A stretch of 59,189 nt of DNA from Pirellulales bacterium (GCA_020846145.1 JADLEL010000135.1:1-59189), one strand, 5' to 3'; positions 26,855 through 37,036 are shown, numbered from the stretch's first letter. Numbers and translations are program-made. Notes: generated by a model from the letters alone, not told the origin.

Positions 26855-27034
26855 AACGCCACGAATTTCTCGCACGCCGCAAAGTTAACGGATGCATCCT
26901 CGAGCGAGAGGGCAAAACACTCGTGGTGGGGCAATCCGTCGAATAACCGGCGGTCGGCCGTTCCCCGTCATGCCGAAATCGGCAACATCATCGCGCGATA
27001 AATTTGCCGCGATTTGGGGATCGCGGAACCCTGA
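26851..27034 (+). pseudogene. hicA: hicA toxin gene inactivated by a frameshift and a nonsense codon
   Basis: The frame opens with GTG overlapping the hicB TGA and reads M-K-R-H-E-F-L-A, then N-G-C-I-L-E-R-E-G-K, a HicA N-terminus. It then goes out of frame at a four-A run (26914-26917). Removing one A restores K-H-S-W-W-G-N-P-S-N-N-R-R-S-A-V-P-R-H-A-E-I (in two blocks here), containing the catalytic histidine region of HicA. That restored frame meets a TAA (26999-27001) where a Lys codon is usual, and then resumes I-C-R-D-L-G-I. Two independent lesions argue for genuine decay rather than one sequencing error. The family normally degrades mRNA. Confidence 0.8.
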
Positions 27035-27080
27035 TAATAACCTTCGTTCCCAGACTCCGCCTCGAACCGAGGTAAATCCT

Positions 27081-27128
27081 TTTTCCCCGATCTCTGATCT
27101 CTATCCCCTCGCCCCCTGCCCCTCGCCC
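27081..27128 (+). repeat. C-rich low-complexity tract abutting gatB
   Basis: Imperfect GATCTCTGATCTCTATCCCC followed by CTCGCCCCCTG-type units runs directly to the gatB ATG with no Shine-Dalgarno. It resembles tracts before gltX and beside macA and marR. Confidence 0.65.
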
Positions 27129-28601
<1,473 letters not shown>

Positions 28602-28713
28602 TTCCATTCATCCGCATTCGTTTCCCGATCCGCTATCGTCCATAGAACGAGGCCGTCCCGCCATGCCCAAGACGTAAGGGCGGGGAGAATAGAACGGATC
28701 GATTGCCGGACGA

Positions 28714-29154
28714 TCACTCCATCGCTTTCAGCAGACTGAAGGTCATCGCTTGGAAGACTTTTCGAAGGGACTCGAATTCGCGGTCCTCGGCCTGACAGAA
28801 AATGACGTACGTGGCGATTTGGTTTCTCAGTCCCCGAATTTGGGCGGTGTTCGTTAGATCGAGGCAGAAAAAATTGCAATCGTAGCCGATCAAGTCGCGG
28901 TTCAAACAGGTTTCCTCGACTTCTTCCACTTCGAGTCCTTCGTATTCCTCCCGCAAGGCTTTGACGGCGGCGGCAATCAGTTTCCGAGGATCGGAATGGC
29001 GGGGATGGACCGTCACCGACCAAAAAGCCCCGCCGGGGCTGTAAACCGTTACCGAGTGATTTTCTTCCGGCAGTTCTTCCATCTCCTCTTCGTCGAGGGA
29101 CCAATTGTCGGGATACTGGAACGAAACGCCGTAACGATTGAAATGTGCGGGCAT
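28714..29154 (-). CDS. Hypothetical protein, PsbP/DUF1795-like fold suspected
   Basis: This 146-residue cytoplasmic-looking protein has no signal peptide. The pattern Y-G-V-S-F-Q-Y-P-D-N-W-S-L near the N-terminus, followed by alternating strands (V-T-V-Y-S-P-G-G-A-F-W-S-V-T-V) and a C-terminal amphipathic helix, resembles PsbP-like or DUF1795 proteins, which often start with an F-x-x-P-x-x-W motif. A conserved Y-V-I-F-C-Q-A-E-D-R-E-F block follows. Function is unknown. It is convergent with gatB. The Shine-Dalgarno is weak, so the start is provisional. Confidence 0.6.
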   Translation of the reverse strand: MPAHFNRYGVSFQYPDNWSLDEEEMEELPEENHSVTVYSPGGAFWSVTVHPRHSDPRKLIAAAVKALREEYEGLEVEEVEETCLNRDLIGYDCNFFCLDLTNTAQIRGLRNQIATYVIFCQAEDREFESLRKVFQAMTFSLLKAME

Positions 29155-29160
29155 AAGATA

Positions 29161-29240
29161 TCGTCAAATTGCAAAGCCGCGACCATCGGTCGCGGTTGAT
29201 GTTCGTCAAATTGCAAAGCCGCGACCATCGGTCGCGGTTT
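29161..29240. repeat. Two tandem copies of a 42-bp hairpin unit
   Basis: The unit contains TCAAATTGCAAAGC followed by the palindrome CCGCGACCATCGGTCGCGG and occurs twice in a row, the second copy starting at 29203. It lies immediately upstream of the minus-strand hypothetical gene. Only two copies are present and there is no spacer diversity, so it is not CRISPR. Confidence 0.85.
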
Positions 29241-29578
29241 AAAACCGAGCGCGCGTAATTAGGTAGTAAAGTCGGGAGCGTAAGCGGTTTGATCCGTGAA
29301 TTATAGATCATTCTGATTATTTTGCTCAATTACCAGGCATCGAAAGTGAATTAGCGAATGACTGCGATAATTGAGTATTTCGCACAGCTCTGGCAAAATG
29401 AATAAACTGCGACGATCGCATCCATTCCATTCTATTATGTCATTTATTCCCGCCGAAACTGAGGAAGAGATGTTAATGTCTCTAACGGTAATTCAAGGGT
29501 GTTAGACTGCATATTTTACCTATCCTACCGATTTGGGTGATAGTTGATTTGGCTATAATAATGGGGATGGAGGATTCG

Positions 29579-29701
29579 CGGCATGGATCAAAAGCCCGCC
29601 CATTCGTAGGACCGGTTTCCAACCTGTCATTCGATTTACGCGGGATATTTAGCTGCGTCAGATGACGGATTGGAAACCGGTCCTACTTTTGAGCCATGCC
29701 G
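29579..29701. repeat. Nested palindromic element
   Basis: The outer arms GGCATGGATCAAAAG and CTTTTGAGCCATGCC enclose inner arms GTAGGACCGGTTTCCAA and TTGGAAACCGGTCCTAC, with a short loop containing CTGTCAT/ATGACGG. One palindrome therefore sits within another. The surrounding gap 29241-30048 is AT-rich to the left and otherwise contains only the family B element. Confidence 0.8.
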
Positions 29702-29751
29702 GATTCGTTTGCCCGAATACCATTTGCTTTCCCTTGGTGGGCTTAGCCCGC

Positions 29752-29842
29752 ATTATTCATAAAAGCGATTTGTAGAAGCGGCATCTTGCCGCTTTTGCTT
29801 AAAATGCGGCAGGATGCCGCATCTACGATGTTTATGAATGAT
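29752..29842. repeat. Palindromic element, family B copy 2
   Basis: This is a copy of 2346-2436 in reverse orientation: ATTATTCAT, a GCGGCATCTTGCCGC hairpin, a GCGGCAGGATGCCGC hairpin, then ATGAATGAT. It is itself framed by GGTGGGCTTAGCCCG on the left and CCGGTTAGCCCACC on the right, so it appears inserted in an older palindrome. Confidence 0.85.
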
Positions 29843-30048
29843 CCCGGTTAGCCCACCTTACGTGCGAGGTGGTTTGCGTGGCTCTGGGAACATCCAGCCA
29901 GTTTCGTCGAGGCGGACTTCACAACGACCGACGCCGTCGGTTGTTGCTGGAGGAAGCTCACGTTCACGAAGGCGAAGAAATGCCTTTTTCCCCGGCAACG
30001 GACCGCGTGTGCCCTCAACCGCCCCCGCATTATGGAGGTGCTTCGTTC

Positions 30049-31047
30049 ATGGACGAACAAAAACGTCTGATCGATATTATCCCCCGGCGACTGACGGGCG
30101 CGGGGGCGGTGTTGCTGGCGGGATTGGGCGCGATCGCCGGATTGATCGGACTGCACTTTTGGGCAGCTTCCGCGGCGGTGCGTTTCCCCAAGGGGACGCT
30201 CGCGGCGCTGAAGCTCTCGACGGCCGGTAGTTTGGCGCAGTGGTTTTCGAGCTTGCTCTTGCTGGCCGCCGCGGGAACTTCGCTGCTGGTTTATTCCATC
30301 CGCCGCCAGCGGACCGACGATTACCAAGGCCATTACCGCGTTTGGCTTTGGGCGGCGCTGTGCTGGTTTCTCTTCGCCACCGACGTTGCCGTGGGATTGA
30401 ACCGGATGCTACAACAGTTGCTCGTCCAGCTTACCGGAACGCCGTTGTGGAAAGACGGCGTGCTGTGGTGGATCGTTCCTTACACCGTGGTCTTCGCCGC
30501 GCTCGGTTCGCGGCTCGTTCTGGACATGTGGCCCTGCCGGCTGGCCATTGCGGCCTTCGTTATGGCCTCGGCGGGCTACGGCGTCGCGCTTTTGGCCGGT
30601 TTGGGATATTTGCCGGAAGACGTGGCCGGCAATGCCGTCGCGATTCATGCCGGCGCAATCGTGTTGGGCCATTTGCTGCTCTTCCTGGCGATGCTGTTGC
30701 AGGCGCGGTTCGTCGTCCTGGATTTCGAAGGGCTGCTTCCGCCGCGCAAGCCGAAAGCCGCCAAGCCGAAAAAGAACGTCTTGAAAAAAGCGGCCGCGCG
30801 AGCAGCGGAGCCGGGGGATGAAGATTTGGAGGGCGACCTTTGGCGGCGCGTCGATGCGCCGCAAGGCACGCCGCAGCCGGTGTTGCGCCGCGCGGCCGCA
30901 GCGCCGGTTTTCACCCCGGTTGAAGACGAGGACGACGACGTGCCCAATCCGACCAACCGCAAGCTCACCAAGCAAGAGAAAAGAGCACTTAGGGAACGCT
31001 TGCTCCGCGAGCGCGCCGAACGCGAAAAGAAGTTAAGTAAATGGTGA
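30049..31047 (+). CDS. Hypothetical multi-pass membrane protein with charged C-terminal tail
   Basis: The start at 30049 is supported by GGAGGTG about 9 nt upstream, and the frame open before it is repeat-derived. The 332-aa product has about six hydrophobic segments in its first 225 residues: G-A-V-L-L-A-G-L-G-A-I-A-G-L near residue 20, others near 65, 100, 140, 170 and 205. A cytoplasmic tail rich in Lys/Arg/Ala/Pro ends T-K-Q-E-K-R-A-L-R-E-R. No family is recognised. It is located just upstream of gltX but separated by a 175-nt repeat, so functional linkage is not implied. Confidence 0.7.
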   Translation: MDEQKRLIDIIPRRLTGAGAVLLAGLGAIAGLIGLHFWAASAAVRFPKGTLAALKLSTAGSLAQWFSSLLLLAAAGTSLLVYSIRRQRTDDYQGHYRVWLWAALCWFLFATDVAVGLNRMLQQLLVQLTGTPLWKDGVLWWIVPYTVVFAALGSRLVLDMWPCRLAIAAFVMASAGYGVALLAGLGYLPEDVAGNAVAIHAGAIVLGHLLLFLAMLLQARFVVLDFEGLLPPRKPKAAKPKKNVLKKAAARAAEPGDEDLEGDLWRRVDAPQGTPQPVLRRAAAAPVFTPVEDEDDDVPNPTNRKLTKQEKRALRERLLRERAEREKKLSKW

Positions 31048-31050
31048 AAT

Positions 31051-31222
31051 TGACGAATGGCGAATGCCAAATGACGAATGACGAAGCTCGAATGACGAAT
31101 GACGAAAGAAGGCCGAAGATCGAAGGTCGAAGAACTATTCGGATTTTCTATTTCGACCTTCTTTCGTCATTCGAGCTTCGTCATTCCTCCCCCCGCCCCT
31201 CGCCCCCAACCCCTCGCCCCCC
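31051..31222 (+). repeat. Inverted element of ATGACGAA units plus C-rich tract abutting gltX
   Basis: Left units (TGACGAATGACGAAGCTCGA and TGACGAAAGAA) are mirrored on the right (TTCTTTCGTCA, TTCGAGCTTCGTCATTC), forming a stem of about 50 bp with an AT-rich loop. The element (family E) recurs at 37075-37190 and 38871-38985. It is followed by CCTCCCCCCGCCCCTCGCCC-type sequence that runs directly into the gltX ATG with no Shine-Dalgarno. Confidence 0.85.
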
Positions 31223-32773
31223 ATGGTCCGCACACGATTCGCGCCCAGCCCCACCGGTTATCTGCACATCGGCGGCGTTCGCACGGCGCTGTTCTGCTGG
31301 CTGTTCGCCCGCAAACACGGCGGGCAGTTCATCCTCCGCATCGACGACACCGATCAAGAGCGGAACGTCGAAGCGGCGTTGGCCCCGATCCTCGAAGGTC
31401 TGAAATGGCTGGGGATCGATTGGGACGAAGGGCCGGGAATCGGCGGACCGCACGCCCCTTATTATCAATCGCAGCGGGCCGACCGCTACCGGGCGGCCGT
31501 CGAGAAGCTGATCGCCTCCGGCCATGCCTACCGCGATTACGCCACGACCGGGGAAATTCAAGCCGAACGCGAGGCCGCGCAGGCCGAGAAAAGCTCGTTC
31601 GTCTATAGCCGCCGTTTCATGGCCGAAACGCCCGACGATTGCAAACGCTTCGAGGCCGAAGGCCGCCAAGGCGTGGTTCGTTTGAAAATGCCCCGCGAGG
31701 GCGTGTTGGTTTTGAACGACTTGATTCGCGGCGAAGTGCAATTCGATTGGGCCCGCGAGCAGGACCACGTCATCCAGCGGACCGACGGCTCTTGCCTCTA
31801 TCACCTGGCGAACGTCGTCGATGACGAGGATTTCGAGATCACGCACGTGATCCGCGCCGAGGAGCATCTCTCGAACACGCCGCGGCAAGTTTTCATGATC
31901 CAGGCCTTGGGCTACCGCCTGCCGCAGTACGCCCATCTGCCGTTCGTGGCCGAGCCGGGGAGCAAAACGAAACTCAGCAAGCGGAAACTCGACAAGTACC
32001 TCAAAAACAAGGACTTCGCCGATCTCGTCGAGCGAGGGCGGAAGATCGCCGAGCGGATCGGCCACCCGACGGAGGCCGACGCGTTCAATCCCGTGATCGT
32101 CGATTTCTACGAATCCGTGGGCTACCTGCCCGAGGCGATCGTCAATTACCTTGCACTTTTGGGCTGGTCGCTGGACGACAAGACCGAGCATTTCACGATC
32201 CAAAATTTGATCGATAATTTTTCGCTGGAGCGCGTCGGCAAGTCGCCGGCGAGTTTCGATTGCCAAAAACTCTGGGCGTTCGAGGACCGCCATTTCCAAC
32301 TGCTCCCCTTGCGGAAAAAACTCGAGCTCGCCGCGCCGTTTTTACGAAAAGCCGGCTTCGCCAACGCCTCGAAAGAGCGCATCCAAGCGGTTTTGCTCGC
32401 GGCGGGCGATCGCATCAAAGTCGCGGGCGATATCCTCGCGTTCGACGAATTCTTCCTCCGCGACGGCGCATTTCCCTACGACGAAAAATCGCTCGAAAAG
32501 CACCTCAAGAAAGACGAGGCTTGGGAACTGCTGAAAAAATTCCGCGACCGCCTCGCCGCGGCCGATCCGTTCGACGTGCCCGCGCTCGAAAAGCTGATGC
32601 ACGATTTTACGGCCGCGGAAAACATCAAGACCAACCAGATCATCCACGCACTGCGGGTCGCCGTCACCGGCAAATCCGTCGGGCTGGGCCTCTTCGACAC
32701 GCTGGCGATCCTCGGAAAAGCCGCCTGTTTGGCGCGGATCGAGAGGGCGCTGGGGATGATAGGGATATGTTAA
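31223..32773 (+). CDS. gltX: Glutamyl-tRNA synthetase
   Basis: This class I aminoacyl-tRNA synthetase charges tRNA(Glu) (and possibly tRNA(Gln), given gatB in this genome). The N-terminal HIGH-type motif is [11 protein letters not shown]; the glutamate site motif R-I-D-D-T-D-Q-E-R and the KMSKS-type K-L-S-K-R-K are present. A C-terminal helical anticodon-binding domain follows, for a length of 516 aa. The ATG directly follows a C-rich repeat without Shine-Dalgarno. The presence of gatB suggests a non-discriminating enzyme, which is inference. The gene abuts the ATPase/DUF4276 island downstream (100-nt gap). Confidence 0.95.
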   Translation: MVRTRFAPSPTGYLHIGGVRTALFCWLFARKHGGQFILRIDDTDQERNVEAALAPILEGLKWLGIDWDEGPGIGGPHAPYYQSQRADRYRAAVEKLIASGHAYRDYATTGEIQAEREAAQAEKSSFVYSRRFMAETPDDCKRFEAEGRQGVVRLKMPREGVLVLNDLIRGEVQFDWAREQDHVIQRTDGSCLYHLANVVDDEDFEITHVIRAEEHLSNTPRQVFMIQALGYRLPQYAHLPFVAEPGSKTKLSKRKLDKYLKNKDFADLVERGRKIAERIGHPTEADAFNPVIVDFYESVGYLPEAIVNYLALLGWSLDDKTEHFTIQNLIDNFSLERVGKSPASFDCQKLWAFEDRHFQLLPLRKKLELAAPFLRKAGFANASKERIQAVLLAAGDRIKVAGDILAFDEFFLRDGAFPYDEKSLEKHLKKDEAWELLKKFRDRLAAADPFDVPALEKLMHDFTAAENIKTNQIIHALRVAVTGKSVGLGLFDTLAILGKAACLARIERALGMIGIC

Positions 32774-32873
32774 AAAGAGAATAGTATGCTATAATTGTTT
32801 GCCAGAAAACAGGTTCAGAAGCATCAGAAGCAAAAGCTTATTGATTGCTCTAGCCTTATAGGGAGTTGTAACG

Positions 32874-34025
32874 ATGATCCATCAAATTCAAATCAAAAAC
32901 TTCAAAAGCCTTCGCGATGTAACCGTGGAGCTTTCACCCGTGACCGTCCTCATCGGAAAGAGCGGCACGGGAAAGACGAATTTTGCTTCTTCCATTCGTT
33001 TTTTGCAAGATCTGTTGACGATGACAAATCCTCATCTTCTCATGCAGTTACATCCCAATTATCAATGTGCGACAAATCCTAAGGATGCAACCGAATTCAC
33101 TGTTATTTTAGATGTTCCTGGATGCGAAGAACTTTTTTCTTACCGTATCATTTTGGGCGCCGATCTTACCCGACATCCTCAATTAGAATCGTTGGATTAT
33201 GGTAACAAAACAATTTTTCGACAGTCTCAAAGCAACCAATCAAAAAAGGGCGAAACTCCTCGATGGGAGGTCGAACCTGCGTTGATTTCGGTGCCCCCGC
33301 CTGGACCAATTGCACTAAGGCGGCTTACGGGAATCGATGAAGCGGTTTTCGCCCACACGGCCCTTACCGACGCAATCGGCGTTTACACTTTTCCCTTTGA
33401 CGTGATGAAATCGTCCCAAATAACCGACAACGTTAGAAATCAAAATATTAGGATGTCGGGCCTGATGGACGATGGCAGTAACTATCTCGATGTACTCAGA
33501 GATATTTCAAGAGACTTACAAAACATTCGTTCGAGAAAAGCCATTACTGCAGCCTTAAGACAAATTAACCAGACTCTTGGAAATATCGATCTGGATCTCA
33601 ATCAAAATCCGCCCAAAGCATTGGTCGGTCATATTTTTCAAGATAAAACATTGACTTTAGAGCTTAGTCAGGAATCGGATGGTTTTCGCCGATTCTATGC
33701 GCATTTATTGGCGTTATATCAAAAATCTTCCAAGCAATTTTTGGTCTTTGAAGAGCCGGAGAATGGAATTTATCCGGGCGCGCTTGCGCTTCTGGCCGAC
33801 GAATTCAAAGCAACTCCCGAAGCAGGGCGCGGTCAAGTCATTCTAACAACTCATAGCCCTTCATTACTCGATCATTTTTCAGCCGATCAGATCCGCGTCG
33901 TGGAACTCGTCGATTTGGAAACAAAAATCGGTCCCTTGGCGGAAGAGCAAAAGGAATCACTGCAGGAAGAATTACTGCATGCCGGAGAATTGCTGACCGT
34001 CGATCCCGCACGGAGGCAGGAATAA
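32874..34025 (+). CDS. SMC/OLD-like AAA ATPase of a putative two-gene defence module
   Basis: This 383-aa ABC-type ATPase of the AAA_21/AAA_15 kind is a class common in anti-phage and abortive-infection systems. It starts I-Q-I-K-N-F-K-S-L-R-D-V, the usual opening of RecF/SMC-like folds, with Walker A G-K-S-G-T-G-K-T (residues 28-35). An S-Q-E-S-D-G-F-R-R signature-like loop, Walker B F-L-V-F-E-E-P-E-N-G (Glu293/Glu294) and the H-loop T-T-H-S-P (His327) follow. There is no coiled-coil insertion of SMC length. Its stop overlaps the next ATG by 1 nt. Composition is clearly more AT-rich than gltX and ppk on either side, suggesting acquisition. GGGAGTTG precedes the ATG. A role in defence is inferred. 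Confidence 0.8.
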   Translation: MIHQIQIKNFKSLRDVTVELSPVTVLIGKSGTGKTNFASSIRFLQDLLTMTNPHLLMQLHPNYQCATNPKDATEFTVILDVPGCEELFSYRIILGADLTRHPQLESLDYGNKTIFRQSQSNQSKKGETPRWEVEPALISVPPPGPIALRRLTGIDEAVFAHTALTDAIGVYTFPFDVMKSSQITDNVRNQNIRMSGLMDDGSNYLDVLRDISRDLQNIRSRKAITAALRQINQTLGNIDLDLNQNPPKALVGHIFQDKTLTLELSQESDGFRRFYAHLLALYQKSSKQFLVFEEPENGIYPGALALLADEFKATPEAGRGQVILTTHSPSLLDHFSADQIRVVELVDLETKIGPLAEEQKESLQEELLHAGELLTVDPARRQE

Positions 34026-34723
34026 TGGGGCCAAAAAAACTGGTCTTGCTTGTAGAAGGTGATGGCGATGTGAAAGCTGCTCCTGTTTTAGTGAAGCAGT
34101 TACTCCGGCATTATTCCGCCTTTGATGCTTTAATTCTCAACGAAGACAAAGAAGAACCTTTGCGTGTAGGAGATTATTCCAACATCAGTCGCAACCAGTT
34201 TGATAAATGGAAAAGATACCTGAAATCCGCCATAAAACGGCGCAACTGCGGTGCGTGCCTATTGCTTCTCGACGGCGACTGCAAGCTCAAAGTAGAGGGA
34301 CAGCCTTTTTGTGCCATGCGTGCAGCTCGCCTTCTTGCAGCCGAAGCGGAAAAAGTGGGCGCAGGGAAGTTATTTTCGGCGGCCATCGTCTTTGCTTGCA
34401 TGGAATTCGAATCCTGGCTGATCCCCTGTACGAATTCTTTCGTGAATAAGCCATTCTCCGACGGTCGAAAGGAAATTCTCAACCCGGCGGATAAAATCCC
34501 TCTCAACCCGGAAGTTTCTCCCAGGGACGCTAAGGGCTGGTTCCGCAAAATAATGCAAACCGGATATAAACCCACTCGCGATCAAGAGGAACTAACTCGT
34601 TTAGCCGATTTGAATCAAATTCGCAGCCATCCCGAAATCCGATCCTTTAGACGTTTGGAATCCGCAATCAAGGAAATTATTGAGGCAATTCGGGATGGAA
34701 AACACATAATCTCCCCCATTTGA
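34025..34723 (+). CDS. DUF4276/TOPRIM-like partner of the ATPase
   Basis: This 232-aa protein is translationally coupled to the ATPase (TAATG overlap). The N-terminal V-E-G-D-G-D-V-K-A (Glu11, Asp13), then L-L-L-L-D-G-D-C-K (Asp83, Asp85) and C-M-E-F-E-S-W-L-I (Glu127, Glu129), give the E...DxD...E layout of TOPRIM-like DUF4276 proteins. These are thought to be nucleases or primase-like. A charged segment E-D-K-E-E-P-L-R lies between. ATPase plus TOPRIM-family pairs (for example OLD-like, PARIS and AbiL-type systems) act in phage defence. I cannot say which, if any, this belongs to. AT-rich composition matches its partner. Confidence 0.75.
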   Translation: MGPKKLVLLVEGDGDVKAAPVLVKQLLRHYSAFDALILNEDKEEPLRVGDYSNISRNQFDKWKRYLKSAIKRRNCGACLLLLDGDCKLKVEGQPFCAMRAARLLAAEAEKVGAGKLFSAAIVFACMEFESWLIPCTNSFVNKPFSDGRKEILNPADKIPLNPEVSPRDAKGWFRKIMQTGYKPTRDQEELTRLADLNQIRSHPEIRSFRRLESAIKEIIEAIRDGKHIISPI

Positions 34724-34810
34724 CGGCTTTTTGTGGCCAATCTTTTCGCGCCAAGGAATTCACACTAGCAGAATGACCAATACGATTTCGCTAAGAAGTT
34801 GCCTTGCGAT

Positions 34811-37009
34811 TCATTCTTTCGGCCTCGTGAGCGGGCGGAATTGCGGGGCGGCGCGGGCGGCGGCGCGGGCGGAATCGACGGCCTCTTCGTGGAATTGCTG
34901 TTGGGCGCGGACCTTGCGCCCCTTCTTCGCCACCCGCTCGTATTCGCCGTTTTCCGAAAGCAACCGCCACGCCTTCTGGTTGTCGCCGAAAAAGGTTTCC
35001 AGAATGCGGATCAGCCGCCGGCGGTGGTTCGGGTCGCCGACGGGAAACAAAATCTCCAACCGGCCGGAGAGGTTGCGGTTCATCCAGTCGGCGCTGCTGA
35101 GATAGACCTCTTCGTGCCCGCCGTTGCGGAAGTAATAGATTCGCGAGTGCTCCAGATAGCGATCGACGATCGAGCGGACGTGGATGTTCTCGGAAACGCC
35201 GGCCACGCCCGGCCGCAGGCAGCAGATGCCGCGGATATTGAGTTGAATCTTCACGCCCGCCTTGCTCGCGCGGTACAGCGCGCGGATGACCTCGGCGTCT
35301 TGCAGCGAATTGCACTTGGCCATGATCAACCCCGGCCGGTCGGGCGTGGAGACCTGAATCTCGCGCTCGATGAGGTCCAGGAATTTCTGCCGCAGTCCCG
35401 TGGGCGCGATGGACAGTTTCGACCAGCCGACTTGTTCCGAATAGCCGGTCAGGAGGTTGAAAAACGCGGCCACGTCGGCGGCCACGTCGCGGTCGCAGGT
35501 CATCAGGCCGAAGTCGGAATACATCCGCGCGGTGCGGTCGTTGTAATTGCCGGTGGCCAGATGCACGTAGCGCTGGATGTGCTGCTCCTCGCGGCGGACG
35601 ATCAACAGCGCCTTGGCGTGGGTTTTGAAGCCGGCGATGCCGTAGATCACGTGCACTCCGGCGTCTTCCAGCCGCCGCGCCCAGCCGATGTTCCGCGTCT
35701 CGTCGAAGCGGGCCTTGAGTTCGACGAGCGCGGTTACTTCTTTGCCGTTCTGCGCCGCCCGGCCCAGCGCGCGGACGATCGGCGAATCGCCGCTCGTGCG
35801 ATAGAGCGTCTGCTTGATGGCCAGCACCTGCGGATCGTCGGCCGCCTCCTCGACCAGGCGCACGACCGGCTGGAAGCTCTCGTAGGGATGAAACAGCAGG
35901 ATATCGCGGTCCCGGATCGCTTCCCAAAGGTCGTCCGCGCCCAACAGGTCGCGCGGCGGCTGCGGCGGCCAGTCCTCGGCCTGCAATTCGTCGAAACCCT
36001 TTCGCGCGGCCAGTTCCATCAGCGAAGCGGCGTTCAACCGCTCCTGCTCATAGACGCTTTCCTCGCCGAGTCTGGTCCAATCCATGAGCCAGCGTTTGAT
36101 GCGCGGATCGGCGTCGGCGGCGATCTGCAAACACACCGCGGCGCGGCGGCGGCGGGAGAGCACCGCCTTCTCCACGGCGTGCAGCAGGTCTTCCACCTCT
36201 TCGTCGTGCAAGATCACGTCGGCGTCGCGGGCAATGCGGAACGCGGCCGCGGCCAGCACTTCGCAGCCGGGGAACAAGAGCGGCAGATTCGCCGCGATCG
36301 CGTCTTCGAGCCACGCCAAATGCGTTTCCTTCTCCGCCGGCAGCGCGATGAACCGCGAAAGCTGCGCGGGGACCGGCACGACCACGAATTTTTCCCCGGG
36401 GACTGTCCCGATTTTCGCGGCGATCTCGGCGTTCGCTTGTACATTCGCATTATCGCCGTGAAAATGGGACTGTCCCCTTTGGGTTTCGCTTTCTCCTTCC
36501 GGCGGAATCACCAGCGCCGCCACGTGCATCTGCAAGGTCGGCAGGAGCGGCCGCGGCTTGAGGTCCTCCAAAGCCATCGGCGTCAAAAGCGGCATGATCT
36601 CCCGCGCGAAATAGGATTTCAAATACTGCCGCTGTTCGGGCGACCACTCCCCGCGCGACCAGACGAACAGCCCGTGGTTCGCCAATTGGCCGAGAACGCC
36701 GCGGATTCCGGCGGCCTGCTCGTCGTACATCCGATGCACGCGCCGGACGATGGCGCGAAGTTGTTCGCCGGGCGTCATGCCCGAGGGATCGCGCTTGCGA
36801 ACCTTCGCTTCCCGCTGCCGCATGAGTCCCGCCACGCGGACCAGAAAGAATTCGTCCAAATTCGAACTGACGATGGCGAGGAACTTCAGCCGCTCGAAAA
36901 GCGGCAAGTCCTCCGAGAGTCCCTCCGCAAGCACTCGATGGTTGAACTCCAACCAACTCAACTCCCGGTTGATGTACAGTTCCGGCGATTTCAACGGATC
37001 TTTGGGCAT
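34811..37009 (-). CDS. ppk: Polyphosphate kinase 1 carrying an in-frame repeat insertion
   Basis: It polymerises inorganic polyphosphate from ATP at the membrane or cytoplasm. The N-terminal Y-I-N-R-E-L-S-W-L-E-F-N, the phosphorylated-histidine loop G-F-K-T-H-A-K, L-A-T-G-N-Y-N-D-R-T-A-R, and C-terminal L-E-H-S-R (second catalytic His) and D-W-M-N-R-N-L are present, so the enzyme should be active. The length of 732 aa is slightly above the usual about 700. The excess is a segment at residues about 177-205 (S-E-T-Q-R-G-Q-S-H-F-H ... K-I-G-T-V-P-G), encoded by the palindromic repeat at 36396-36479. It lies in a variable surface region between strands, which probably tolerates it. ppx lies upstream on the same strand. 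Confidence 0.93.
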   Translation of the reverse strand: MPKDPLKSPELYINRELSWLEFNHRVLAEGLSEDLPLFERLKFLAIVSSNLDEFFLVRVAGLMRQREAKVRKRDPSGMTPGEQLRAIVRRVHRMYDEQAAGIRGVLGQLANHGLFVWSRGEWSPEQRQYLKSYFAREIMPLLTPMALEDLKPRPLLPTLQMHVAALVIPPEGESETQRGQSHFHGDNANVQANAEIAAKIGTVPGEKFVVVPVPAQLSRFIALPAEKETHLAWLEDAIAANLPLLFPGCEVLAAAAFRIARDADVILHDEEVEDLLHAVEKAVLSRRRRAAVCLQIAADADPRIKRWLMDWTRLGEESVYEQERLNAASLMELAARKGFDELQAEDWPPQPPRDLLGADDLWEAIRDRDILLFHPYESFQPVVRLVEEAADDPQVLAIKQTLYRTSGDSPIVRALGRAAQNGKEVTALVELKARFDETRNIGWARRLEDAGVHVIYGIAGFKTHAKALLIVRREEQHIQRYVHLATGNYNDRTARMYSDFGLMTCDRDVAADVAAFFNLLTGYSEQVGWSKLSIAPTGLRQKFLDLIEREIQVSTPDRPGLIMAKCNSLQDAEVIRALYRASKAGVKIQLNIRGICCLRPGVAGVSENIHVRSIVDRYLEHSRIYYFRNGGHEEVYLSSADWMNRNLSGRLEILFPVGDPNHRRRLIRILETFFGDNQKAWRLLSENGEYERVAKKGRKVRAQQQFHEEAVDSARAAARAAPQFRPLTRPKE
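36396..36479. repeat. Palindromic element, family C, inserted in ppk coding sequence
   Basis: GGGGACTGTCCCGATTTTCG at the left and GAAAATGGGACTGTCCCC at the right match the ends of the intergenic elements at 43555-43676 and 57784-57987. The centre GGCGATCTCGGCG...CATTATCGCC also forms a stem. It is read through in frame by ppk on the minus strand without a stop codon. Confidence 0.85.
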
Positions 37010-37036
37010 TTTATGTAAATGATAGGAAAGAATATT

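Noticed and set aside
26892..27128. 79-residue N-terminal extension of GatB
   Set aside because: It translates the hicA relic and a C-rich tract; GatB homologues start at the I-G-L-E-V-H segment.
29161..29240. CRISPR-like repeat pair
   Set aside because: Only two units, directly adjacent, each a hairpin; no cas genes in the window.
29869..30048. Longer N-terminus for the membrane protein (60 extra residues)
   Set aside because: The extension is encoded by repeat flank, while GGAGGTG marks the ATG at 30049.
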